From assembly GCA_002343845.1 (NCBI GenBank), contig DDSQ01000046.1, positions 1 through 5,871 on the forward strand: a stretch of DNA of 5,871 nucleotides. The letters run 5' to 3'. Within the stretch, counting starts at the first letter, position 1; every line of letters starts with the position of its first letter. This document shows positions 1-5,703 of this stretch, in pieces. The position numbers were made by a program, and so were the translations under genes. A model generated the notes under the pieces. It saw nothing but the letters and a program-made list of their open reading frames with translations, did not search any database and was not told where the DNA came from. The stretch is from Planctomycetes bacterium UBA2386 (GTDB taxonomy: Bacteria; Planctomycetota; UBA1135; UBA2386).

Positions 1-152
1 CCGCTGCTCTGCGCGCTGGTGCCGTTGCCGATGCCCTCGCGGTCGATCACCAGCACGCTGCGTGCGCCGAGGGCGGCCAGGTTCCAGGCGACCGAGCAGC
101 CGACGACGCCGGCGCCGATGACCACGATGTCGACGTGTCCGGGCATGTCCAT
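1..152 (-). CDS. FAD-dependent oxidoreductase, DAO family (N-terminal fragment)
   Basis: Fifty complete codons from the start of a minus-strand gene; the rest lies beyond the left edge. The translation begins MDMPGHVDIVVIGAGVVG. It shows a Rossmann beta-alpha-beta unit: GxGxxG at residues 13-18 and an acidic Asp37 at the end of strand 2 (VLVIDRE), where the FAD ribose is held. The following GIGNGTSAQSSG stretch is typical of the D-amino acid oxidase/sarcosine oxidase/dimethylglycine dehydrogenase superfamily, which oxidises secondary or tertiary amines or hydroxy acids. The substrate-binding part is missing, so no specific reaction can be assigned. The ATG at 152 is chosen; an in-frame ATG at 146 is an equally possible start. 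The gene diverges from the TRAP operon, and a link between this oxidase and the imported solute is only conjecture. Confidence 0.85.
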   Translation of the reverse strand, partial: MDMPGHVDIVVIGAGVVGCSVAWNLAALGARSVLVIDREGIGNGTSAQSS

Positions 153-204
153 GCGGACAGCATAGCGCCGGCCTCGGGGCAAGTCGCTATGGGCGAAGGC
201 CCCG

Positions 205-224
205 GCACGCGGCATGCTTCGTGC
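205..224. promoter_or_regulatory. Candidate operator: 20-base imperfect palindrome in the divergent intergenic region
   Basis: The sequence GCACGCGGCATGCTTCGTGC has dyad symmetry about 214.5: outer arms GCACG/CGTGC and a central GCATGC palindrome, with 8 of 10 half-site positions matching. It lies between the divergent oxidoreductase start (152) and the TAXI start (260), about 35 bases before the latter, where a regulator could act on both genes. A TTGACC hexamer follows at 226-231, but no credible -10 box sits at the right distance before the ribosome binding site. The promoter itself is therefore not assigned. No regulator gene is present in the window. Confidence 0.25.
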
Positions 225-245
225 TTTGACCCATTCGTCGAAACT

Positions 246-250
246 GGAGG
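246..250 (+). promoter_or_regulatory. Ribosome binding site of the TAXI gene
   Basis: GGAGG lies 9 bases before the ATG at 260. This strong Shine-Dalgarno match fixes the start of the binding-protein gene and leaves a complete export signal at its N-terminus. Confidence 0.8.
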
Positions 251-259
251 ATCCCCCCG

Positions 260-1240
260 ATGACGACCCGCCGCACCTTCACCGTCCTGGCCGCCACGGC
301 GGCGGCCGCGCTCGCGCTCGCCGGCACCGCCGCGCTCGCGCAGCAGCGCCTCTTCTTCGGCATCGCCACCGGCGGCACCGGCGGCACCTACTACCCGCTC
401 GGCGGCATGCTCGCGCAGCTGATCTCGAACAAGGCGACGGTCGGCGGGCAGAAGATCAGCGCGACGGCCGAGGCCGCAGGCGCGTCGGTGGGCAACGCGC
501 GGCTGCTCGGCAACAAGGAGATCGAGTCGGCCTTCGTCGCCGCCGACATCCTCGACGCCGCCTACAACGGCACCGGCCAGTTCAACGGCGGCGCGCTGAA
601 GAACCTGCGCGCCCTGGGCGCGCTGTACCCGGAGACCGTGCAGCTGATCACGCGGGCCGATTCCGGCATCAACAGCGTGCGCGACCTGAAGGGCAAGAGC
701 ATCAGCTCCGGCGCACCGGGCTCGGGCCAGTATCAGCTGCTGACCGACCTGCTGCGCGTGCACGGCATGAGCCGCAACGACGTCAAGGAGGATTCCAGCT
801 CGTTCACGCAGGCCGTCGACAAGATCAAGGACGGCAACCTGCACGCGACGCTGATCACCGCCGGCGTGCCCACCGCGGCGGTGACCGACTTCGCGCAGAG
901 CCACGCGCTGAAGGTCATCCCGCTGTCCGGCCCGGAGATCGCCGAACTGCAGAAGCAGCAGCCCTACTACGCGAGCGTCCCGCTGCCGGCCAACACCTAC
1001 AAGGGCCAGACCGCGGCCGTGCCGACGCTGGCCGTGATGGCGGTCTGGGCCACGCACGACGCGCTGCCGGAAAACATCGCCTACGAGGTGACCAAGGCTC
1101 TGTACGAGAACACGGCGATCATGGGCCAGGTGCACGTGCAGGGCAAGAACATCGCGCTGTCCACCGCCACCGCGGTCGGCACCGCGCCGATGCACCCCGG
1201 CGCAGCCCGCTACTTCCGCGAGAAGGGCGTCCTGAAGTGA
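260..1240 (+). CDS. TAXI family TRAP transporter solute-binding protein
   Basis: A 326-residue periplasmic receptor of a tripartite ATP-independent periplasmic (TRAP) transporter of the TAXI class. Residues 1-27 form an export signal: basic TTRR, hydrophobic core, and an ALA-QQ cleavage site after Ala27. The N-terminus TRRTFTV partly resembles a twin-arginine motif. The mature protein opens with LFFGIATGGTGGTYYPLGG (31-49), the glycine-rich GT-GGTYYP signature of TAXI receptors. A second family segment, SSGAPGSGQYQLLTDLL, begins at residue 149, and the C-terminal part (PANTYKGQTAAVPTLAVMA, then ALPENIAYEVTKALYEN) also follows the family. Length is normal. Characterised TAXI receptors bind small anions such as glutamate/glutamine or 2-oxoglutarate; the ligand here cannot be read from sequence. 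It is the first gene of a three-gene operon, and its TGA overlaps the ATG of the DUF1850 gene. Confidence 0.95.
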   Translation: MTTRRTFTVLAATAAAALALAGTAALAQQRLFFGIATGGTGGTYYPLGGMLAQLISNKATVGGQKISATAEAAGASVGNARLLGNKEIESAFVAADILDAAYNGTGQFNGGALKNLRALGALYPETVQLITRADSGINSVRDLKGKSISSGAPGSGQYQLLTDLLRVHGMSRNDVKEDSSSFTQAVDKIKDGNLHATLITAGVPTAAVTDFAQSHALKVIPLSGPEIAELQKQQPYYASVPLPANTYKGQTAAVPTLAVMAVWATHDALPENIAYEVTKALYENTAIMGQVHVQGKNIALSTATAVGTAPMHPGAARYFREKGVLK

Positions 1241-1722
1241 TGCGCCCGCGGCAGCCGTTCACCGCTGCCGCCGGGGTGCTGCTGGCCTGCGCCGCCGCTT
1301 CGGGGCCCGCAGGGGCGGGCGAAGCTGCCGCCGCGGCCTGCGAGCTCGTGATGACCGAGCACCGCAGCGCGCGGCCGCTCGTGCGCACGGCCATGCCCTC
1401 GCGGGCGCTGCACCTGAGCTTCGTGCACTCGGTGCTCGGCACCCCGGTCGAGGATCGCTACGTCTGGCGCGCCGGTGCCTGGCACCTCGTCGAGGAGCGC
1501 TTCGAGGGCCAGGGCTACGGCCTGCCGCATGCGGCAGGCCCCGGCGAGCGCCTCGAGCACGACGGCGCCGTCTCGCGGCTGCTGCTCGACCGCCGTGTCG
1601 AGCCGCTGCTGGTGCGCCCGCTGCCGGCGCAGCGCATGCGCGTGCGGCTCGACGACGGCCGGCAGTGGCTGCTCGGCGAGCTGGCGGCCGGCGCCGTCGA
1701 GATCCGCGCCGCCGGCTGCTGA
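1240..1722 (+). CDS. DUF1850 domain protein of the TAXI-TRAP operon
   Basis: A 160-residue protein beginning at the ATG inside the TGATG overlap with the TAXI stop, so translation is probably coupled; a purine-rich AGAAGGG (1221-1227) may help. The N-terminus (MRPRQPFTAAAGVLLAC) is a signal sequence. LLAC at 14-17 is a possible lipobox, while the Ala/Gly-rich stretch to about residue 30 could instead give ordinary signal-peptidase cleavage. The body shows DUF1850 features: LSFVHSVLGTPVEDRYVW (59-76) with the His-Ser-Val core, FEGQGYGLPHA (88-98), and a C-terminal RVRLDDGRQWLLGEL beta region. DUF1850 proteins are repeatedly found beside fused TAXI permeases, but their function is not established. 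Cys34 and the final Cys160 flank the mature domain and could form a disulfide if exported (inference). A periplasmic or membrane-anchored accessory role is likely. Confidence 0.88.
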   Translation: MRPRQPFTAAAGVLLACAAASGPAGAGEAAAAACELVMTEHRSARPLVRTAMPSRALHLSFVHSVLGTPVEDRYVWRAGAWHLVEERFEGQGYGLPHAAGPGERLEHDGAVSRLLLDRRVEPLLVRPLPAQRMRVRLDDGRQWLLGELAAGAVEIRAAGC

Positions 1723-1761
1723 GCGACGCGGTGGCCGCCGCGCAAGACCTGACCCCTCCCC

Positions 1762-1767
1762 TGGAGA
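1762..1767 (+). promoter_or_regulatory. Ribosome binding site deciding the GTG start of the permease
   Basis: TGGAGA lies 7 bases before GTG at 1775. The open frame reaches back to 1475 inside the DUF1850 gene, but the upstream part is an overlapping shadow frame. This Shine-Dalgarno sequence in the 52-base gap marks the GTG as the true start. Confidence 0.7.
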
Positions 1768-1774
1768 CCCCCGA

Positions 1775-4009
1775 GTGACGACGCCCGCGCCCCCCCGACC
1801 GACCCCCGACGCCGAGGTCCGGGCGACGCAGCAGGAGGACATCGACCGGCTGATCGAGCAGTTCGACCCGGAGTCGAACTTCCGGCGCCTGGTCGGCGTC
1901 TCCGCGGCAATCGTCACGGTGATCGCGGTGGGCCTGTCGGGCTGGCACTACTACACCGCGGGTTTCGGGCTGCACAACGAGATCGCGCACCGCGCGATCC
2001 ACCTGTCGATCGTGCTGGGCCTGTGTTTCCTGGTCTTTCCGCGTCAGCGGCGGCTGCAGGGCCCCTGGGAGTGGATCGTCAGTGCCGGGCTGGGGCTGTT
2101 CTACATCCTGCTCGGCGTGGAGCTGCTGTCCAGCCTGAACGAGCCGGTGCCGGCCGGCGCGCAAGTCGCCTTCGTCGCGGTCCTCGTGGCGATCGCCGCG
2201 CTCGCGCTGCCGCTGAAGGTCTACGACGGCAGCCACCAGCACATCCCGTGGCGCGACTGGATCTTCGCCGCGCTGGCCTCGAGCTTCTCGCTGTACCTGC
2301 TGGTGTACTTCGACGGCATCTTCATCCAGCGCCCGGGCGTGCACACGCCGCTGGACCTGATGTTCGGCGTCATCGCGGTCGCGATGGTCATCGAGGCGAC
2401 GCGGCGCACGATGGGCATCTTCCTGCCGCTGCTGGCCATCGCCGTCGTGCTGTACGGCATCTTCGGCCCGTATCTGCCCGGCGGCCTCGCGCACCGCGGC
2501 TACAGCGTACCGCGCGTCGTGGCCCACCTGTACAAGGGCACCGAGGGCATCTACGGCATCCCGGTCGGCGTGGTCGCGACCTTCGTCTTCCACTTCGTGC
2601 TCTTCGGCATCATGGCGCAGCTGACGGGCCTGGGGCAGCTGTTCGTCAACCTGGCGACGATCGCGGCAGGGCGCTACGCCGGCGGGCCCGCCAAGGTCAG
2701 CGTCGTCAGCTCGGGGCTGTTCGGCATGATCAGCGGCAGCGCGATCGCCAACACCGTGACCACCGGCGTGATGACCATCCCGCTGATGAAGAAGGTGGGC
2801 TTCCAGCCGCGTTTCGCCGGCGCGGTCGAGGCCAGCGCAAGCTGTGGCGGCCAGATCACGCCGCCGATCATGGGCGCGGCGGCCTTCATCATGGCCGAGA
2901 CGCTCGGCGTGCCGTACAGCCAGCTGATCCTCGTGGCGATCGTGCCGGCGGCCTTGCACTACTTCGCGATCCTCTTCATGGTGCACCTGGAGGCCAAGCG
3001 GCTGCGACTGGCGGGCATGCCGCCCGAGGAGATCCCGTCGCTGGGCGGGGTGCTGAAGAGCTCGTGGCACCTGTTCATCCCGCTGGTCGTCATGGTCACG
3101 CTGCTGCTGATGCAGTACACGCCCTTCCTCGCCGCCTTCTGGGGCATCACGCTGACCATCGCCTGCTCTTGGATCCCGCGGCTGCTCGGGCCGGCCGGTC
3201 GTGGCATGACCGGGTTGGCGATCACGCCGCGCGCGCTGGTGCAGGGCTTCGAGATGGGTGCGAAGTCGGCGCTGGGCATCGGCGCGGCCTGCGCCTGCGT
3301 CGGCTTCGTGCTCGGCATCACCACGCTGACCGGCATGGGCTTCAAGTTCTCGGCCTTCGTCGTCGACGTGTCGGGCACCGCGGCACAGGCGGTGCTCGCG
3401 CTGGACGCCTGGAAGCTGCTGGACCCGCAGGACCTGACCATCCTCTTCGGCCTGCTGTTCACCGCGCTGGCCTGCATCATCATGGGCAGCGGCGTGCCGA
3501 CGACGCCCACCTACATCATCCTGGCGAGCATCGTCGCGCCGGCGCTCGCGCAACTGGGCGTGCCGCAGCTGGCCACGCACTTCTTCGTCTTCTACTACGG
3601 CGTGCTCGCCGACGTGACCCCGCCGGTCGCGCTGGCTGCCTTTGCCGCCGCGGGCATCGCACGCAGCGAGCCGATGCGCACCGGGATGACGGCCTTCCGG
3701 CTCAGCATGGGCAAGGCGCTGGTGCCCTTCGCCTTCGTCTACACGCCGGCGCTGCTCTTCGTCGACTTCACGTGGGCGCAGTTCATCGTCTCGCTGGCCG
3801 GCTCGATCGTCGCGATCATGGGTCTCGGGGCGGCCTACACCGGCTACTTCGGCCGCCGGATCGGGCGGCCGGCCTTCGTCGCGCTGAACCTGCTGTCGCT
3901 GTCGCTGGTGTTCGGCCATGCGCTGGTGACGGCCGTCGCGGCGCCGCTGGTGCTGCTGATCCTCGCGTGGCACGGCCGCGGCTCGTGGGGCCGGGGCGGG
4001 CAGGCCTGA
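1775..4009 (+). CDS. TRAP transporter fused permease (DctQM type, TAXI class)
   Basis: A 744-residue inner-membrane protein that moves the TAXI-bound solute into the cell using an ion gradient. The N-terminus is cytoplasmic and polar; its IDRLIEQFDPESNFRRLVG stretch (23-41) is usual before the first helix of fused TAXI permeases. Residues about 42-150 hold the first helices, equivalent to the small DctQ subunit. From about 160 onward many helices form the DctM part. Conserved loop motifs are visible: SGSAIANTVTTG (320-331), CGGQITPPIMG (357-367), MGSGVPTTPTYI (570-581) and VLADVTPPVALAAF (610-623). The paired S/TG and TPP motifs are those of the two pseudo-symmetric elevator hairpins. The last 80 or so residues add further helices and a Gly/Arg-rich tail, as in other fused TAXI proteins. 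It is third in the operon and starts with GTG. No truncation is seen. Confidence 0.95.
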   Translation: MTTPAPPRPTPDAEVRATQQEDIDRLIEQFDPESNFRRLVGVSAAIVTVIAVGLSGWHYYTAGFGLHNEIAHRAIHLSIVLGLCFLVFPRQRRLQGPWEWIVSAGLGLFYILLGVELLSSLNEPVPAGAQVAFVAVLVAIAALALPLKVYDGSHQHIPWRDWIFAALASSFSLYLLVYFDGIFIQRPGVHTPLDLMFGVIAVAMVIEATRRTMGIFLPLLAIAVVLYGIFGPYLPGGLAHRGYSVPRVVAHLYKGTEGIYGIPVGVVATFVFHFVLFGIMAQLTGLGQLFVNLATIAAGRYAGGPAKVSVVSSGLFGMISGSAIANTVTTGVMTIPLMKKVGFQPRFAGAVEASASCGGQITPPIMGAAAFIMAETLGVPYSQLILVAIVPAALHYFAILFMVHLEAKRLRLAGMPPEEIPSLGGVLKSSWHLFIPLVVMVTLLLMQYTPFLAAFWGITLTIACSWIPRLLGPAGRGMTGLAITPRALVQGFEMGAKSALGIGAACACVGFVLGITTLTGMGFKFSAFVVDVSGTAAQAVLALDAWKLLDPQDLTILFGLLFTALACIIMGSGVPTTPTYIILASIVAPALAQLGVPQLATHFFVFYYGVLADVTPPVALAAFAAAGIARSEPMRTGMTAFRLSMGKALVPFAFVYTPALLFVDFTWAQFIVSLAGSIVAIMGLGAAYTGYFGRRIGRPAFVALNLLSLSLVFGHALVTAVAAPLVLLILAWHGRGSWGRGGQA

Positions 4010-4106
4010 CGCGAGGCTGCGTGCGACCGATCGGGCGAGCGGGTCGCGCGCGGCGCGGAGCGGAGCGTCGGCCACGTGCATGTGAGCGTCCGCGAGCCCC
4101 GGGCGG

Positions 4107-4203
4107 GCCGAGGCCAGCGGGTGCCCTTCCCCTCCATGCCCGGGGCGGGCTGCGCCCGTGCCTCCTGCCTGACTTGCGGGGAAGGGCACCCGCTGTCCTC
4201 GGC
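4107..4203 (+). repeat. Structured palindromic element, copy 1
   Basis: Arms 4107-4132 and 4178-4203 are reverse complements over 25 of 26 positions, the exception being C4114 opposite T4196. The inner 18 bases, CAGCGGGTGCCCTTCCCC and its complement, are perfect. The 45-base loop contains CGGGCTGCGCCCG, which forms its own 5-bp hairpin with a 3-base loop. A homologous copy lies 48 bases downstream in the opposite orientation. As RNA or extruded DNA it would form a very stable long stem. It could act as a terminator or 3' mRNA barrier for the TRAP operon, or be a dispersed REP- or MITE-like repeat. The missing T-tract and the second copy favour a dispersed element. Confidence 0.85.
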
Positions 4204-4251
4204 AGGCACCACCGTGGCTGTTCGACGGTCGAGGACCGCAGCGGCCGAAAC

Positions 4252-4351
4252 GCCAAGGACGGCGGGCACCCTCCCGCGGAAGTAGAGGAGGAGGGCCGGG
4301 CGCAGCCCGGACCGGGGGACATGGAGCGGGAGGGTGCCCGACGGCCTTGGC
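4252..4351 (-). repeat. Structured palindromic element, copy 2 (inverted relative to copy 1)
   Basis: Arms 4252-4277 and 4326-4351 match as an inverted repeat at 24 of 26 positions, around a 48-base loop. Read on the minus strand, the loop starts TCCATG, contains CGGGCTGCGCCCG and ends with ACTTCC. This mirrors copy 1 (TCCATG, the same 13-mer, ACTTGC), so the two copies are homologous but oppositely oriented. Most stem differences from copy 1 are matched on both arms, and the mismatched pair 4259/4344 sits at the same stem position as in copy 1. No transposase gene is near it in this window. Confidence 0.85.
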
Positions 4352-4574
4352 CCGCAAACCTGTTCGAATGCCGAACGACCAGCGCCTCACAGCTCCGAAC
4401 GTCAGCATGAAGCCGTCTCCGGAACAGTGACCCTCGCGTGGTCAAGTGCACGTGCCTCATCGGACACGGGCGCCGTCGGGTGCGCTTACCGGACGCCCTG
4501 GCGCCCTTGCATTCTGGGGATGGGCGGCGCTGATGCCGACCGTTAGAGTTCGCAGCCTCCCCGATGGAGCACCG

Positions 4575-4712
4575 ATGCGCCCGCCGATGACCCTTCGCCG
4601 ATCCCGGATGCTGAACCGCCTGCTGCGTCACACCTGGGAGGCCGTGGCGCCGAGCCTGCTGCTCGTCGGCCTGCTCGCGCTGGTGGCCCAGGTCGGCCGC
4701 TGGTCGTCCTGA
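4575..4712 (+). CDS. Small single-pass membrane protein, 45 residues (hypothetical)
   Basis: Not recognised as any family. From the ATG at 4575 the product starts with a basic segment (MRPPMTLRRSRMLNRLLRH), followed by TWEAVAPSLLLVGLLALVAQVG, a plausible single transmembrane helix, and ends WSS. By the positive-inside rule the N-terminus would be cytoplasmic. GGAG at 4566-4569, five bases before the ATG, supports this start; in-frame ATGs at 4587 and 4608 would also leave the helix intact. The open frame reaches back to 4446, but the extra residues look random and have no ribosome binding site. It stands alone between the repeat region and the convergent dehydrogenase gene. The helix could come from a GC-rich shadow frame, so the call is moderate. 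Confidence 0.5.
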   Translation: MRPPMTLRRSRMLNRLLRHTWEAVAPSLLLVGLLALVAQVGRWSS

Positions 4713-4721
4713 GCACGCGAA

Positions 4722-4792
4722 GGGCGCGCGTCGCCCGGCACGCCCCGCAGGGGGTTCGGCACGGTGGCGACGCCGCAGCTGCCCGGAACCCC
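4722..4792. terminator. Possible bidirectional terminator between convergent genes
   Basis: The 85-base gap between the small plus-strand gene and the end of the minus-strand dehydrogenase holds two weak stem-loops: GGGCG/CGCCC (4722-4726 with 4732-4736, 5-base loop) and GGGGTTC/GAACCCC (4751-4757 with 4786-4792, 28-base loop). Neither has a T-tract, so the assignment rests mainly on the convergent layout. Confidence 0.25.
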
Positions 4793-4797
4793 GCCGC

Positions 4798-5595
4798 TCA
4801 GAGCATCCGCCGGCCGAACCAGCCGGCCACGCGGCGCAGCAACCACTTCGGCACCGCGCGTCCGGCGGTCGTCGCGGCCTGGTTCACGAGGCCGGGCACG
4901 GTGACCACCTCGCCGGCCAGGCAGGCCCGGTAGCCTTCGGCGGCCACCTCGTCGACGTCGCCGATCACGAAGCCGGGCAGCTGGGCGAGCTTCGGGTTGT
5001 CGCCCGCGGCGCCGTCGAGCATCGCCGTCGCGGTGATGCCGGGGCACAGCGCGGTCACCGTCACGCCCGTGCCGCGCAGTTCCTCGGCCAGCGATTCGCT
5101 CAGCGAGAGCACGAAGGCCTTGCTCGCCGCGTAGGTGGCGAGCCCCGGCACCGGCTGGAACGCGGCGATCGACGCCACGTTCAGGATGCGTCCGCTGTTG
5201 CGCTGCAGCATGCCGGGCAGGAAGGCGGCGACCATTGCCGTCAGCGCGCTGACGTTCAGGTCGATGATGCGCTGGTGCGACGCCGCTGCGTGCGTCGAGA
5301 AGCCGCCCTGTTCGAGCACGCCGGCGTTGTTCACCAGCAGGTCCACCGGCCGCCGGCGGCGGCGCAGCGTCGCGGCCAGGTCCTGCGCGGCGCCCGGTTG
5401 TGCCAGATCGGCGGGCAGCACGTCGACGCGCACGCCGTGCGCGCCGCGCAGCTCGCCGGCCAGCGCGTGCAGCTTGTCGGCACGCCGCGCCACGAGCACC
5501 AGCGTGTGGCCGTCGCGCGCGCAGCAGCGCGCCAGGGCCTCACCGATGCCCGACGAGGCGCCGGTGATCAGGGCGGTCAGGGGGGTGGCGGCCAT
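4798..5595 (-). CDS. SDR family NAD(P)-dependent oxidoreductase (classical)
   Basis: A 265-residue cytosolic short-chain dehydrogenase/reductase of normal length for the classical type. The cofactor-binding TGASSGIG is at 11-18 and NNAG at 89-92. The catalytic tetrad is complete: Asn114, Ser142, Tyr155 and Lys159 (YAASK). PG follows at 185-186. Arg37-Arg38 at the end of strand 2 (LVLVARRADKL) suggest preference for NADPH. The overall style resembles the DltE/YqjQ-like group (COG0300), whose members have varied or unknown substrates, so no reaction is assigned. The C-terminus (PKWLLRRVAGWFGRRML) is basic and amphipathic and may touch membranes. The ATG at 5595 gives the expected short lead before the first strand; a GAGGTG sits 13 bases upstream, rather far for a ribosome binding site. 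It lies downstream of the TupA-like gene on the same strand, separated by 108 bases with hairpins. Confidence 0.93.
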   Translation of the reverse strand: MAATPLTALITGASSGIGEALARCCARDGHTLVLVARRADKLHALAGELRGAHGVRVDVLPADLAQPGAAQDLAATLRRRRRPVDLLVNNAGVLEQGGFSTHAAASHQRIIDLNVSALTAMVAAFLPGMLQRNSGRILNVASIAAFQPVPGLATYAASKAFVLSLSESLAEELRGTGVTVTALCPGITATAMLDGAAGDNPKLAQLPGFVIGDVDEVAAEGYRACLAGEVVTVPGLVNQAATTAGRAVPKWLLRRVAGWFGRRML

Positions 5596-5629
5596 TGCAG
5601 CCGATTGTCACCTCAGCCATGCAGGCCGC

Positions 5630-5654
5630 GCTGCGGGCGCGGGACGCCCGCAGC
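5630..5654 (-). terminator. Hairpin in the gap between the TupA-like gene and the SDR gene
   Basis: GCTGCGGGCG pairs perfectly with CGCCCGCAGC (10 bp, 5-base loop), 50-74 bases after the stop of the TupA-like gene in its direction of transcription. There is no T-tract, so it may be a GC-rich terminator, a 3'-end stabiliser or a site in the leader of the dehydrogenase gene. Confidence 0.35.
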
Positions 5655-5670
5655 CCTTCGGCAGGCACTC

Positions 5671-5691
5671 GCCCGTCCTCAAGGGACGGGC
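5671..5691 (-). terminator. Second hairpin after the TupA-like gene
   Basis: GCCCGTCC pairs with GGACGGGC around the loop TCAAG (8 bp, perfect), starting 13 bases past the TupA-like stop. The position suits a transcription terminator for that operon, and the hairpin at 5630-5654 follows in tandem. The lack of a T-tract keeps confidence low. Confidence 0.4.
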
Positions 5692-5703
5692 TCGTGTCCA
5701 GCC

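Larger units (their letters stand above)
4010..4574. other. 565-base intergenic region carrying a repeat pair
   Basis: No protein gene is supported here; open frames crossing it are extensions of shadow frames and lack family-like sequence. It holds, in order: a weak hairpin (GCGACC 4023-4028 with GGTCGC 4042-4047) that might help end the TRAP transcript; the two stem-loop elements described separately; an 8-base direct repeat CTGTTCGA at 4218-4225 and 4360-4367 bracketing the second element; a small hairpin GTTCG/CGAAC at 4362-4376; and a 7-base inverted repeat GGGCGCC/GGCGCCC at 4468-4474 and 4500-4506. A TAGAGT hexamer at 4544-4549 could be the -10 box of the small gene that follows, but no good -35 is seen. 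No T-tract follows any hairpin. Confidence 0.6.

Noticed and set aside
226..254. Sigma-70 promoter starting from TTGACC upstream of the TAXI gene
   Set aside because: The -10 position at the right spacing falls on GGATCC, inside or just after the ribosome binding site, and does not resemble TATAAT.
1475..1774. Extended N-terminus of the permease frame
   Set aside because: It overlaps the DUF1850 gene in another frame and encodes Ser/Arg/Cys-rich sequence unlike any permease. The GTG at 1775 has a proper ribosome binding site.
4107..4351. CRISPR array reading of the repeat pair
   Set aside because: There are only two copies, they are about 100 bases long and in opposite orientation, with large internal differences; there are no regular spacers or cas genes.
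4360..4380. TTCGAAT resembling a tRNA T-loop
   Set aside because: The flanking bases do not form a T-stem, and no acceptor, D or anticodon arm is present; only a 5-bp GTTCG/CGAAC hairpin is seen.
1259..4408. Uninterrupted minus-strand open frame of 1049 codons opposite the TRAP permease
   Set aside because: The product is an Arg/His/Asp/Gln-rich string with no domain-like pattern, typical of the antisense frame of a GC-rich membrane-protein gene. The plus-strand permease and DUF1850 genes explain the region.
2023..4410. Plus-strand 795-codon open frame overlapping the permease
   Set aside because: Arg/Ala/Gly-rich low-complexity translation in the +1 frame of the permease; no ribosome binding site and no family signature.
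4446..4574. Longer 88-residue version of the small membrane protein
   Set aside because: The extra 43 residues have no recognisable character and the upstream ATG lacks a ribosome binding site, whereas the ATG at 4575 has one.
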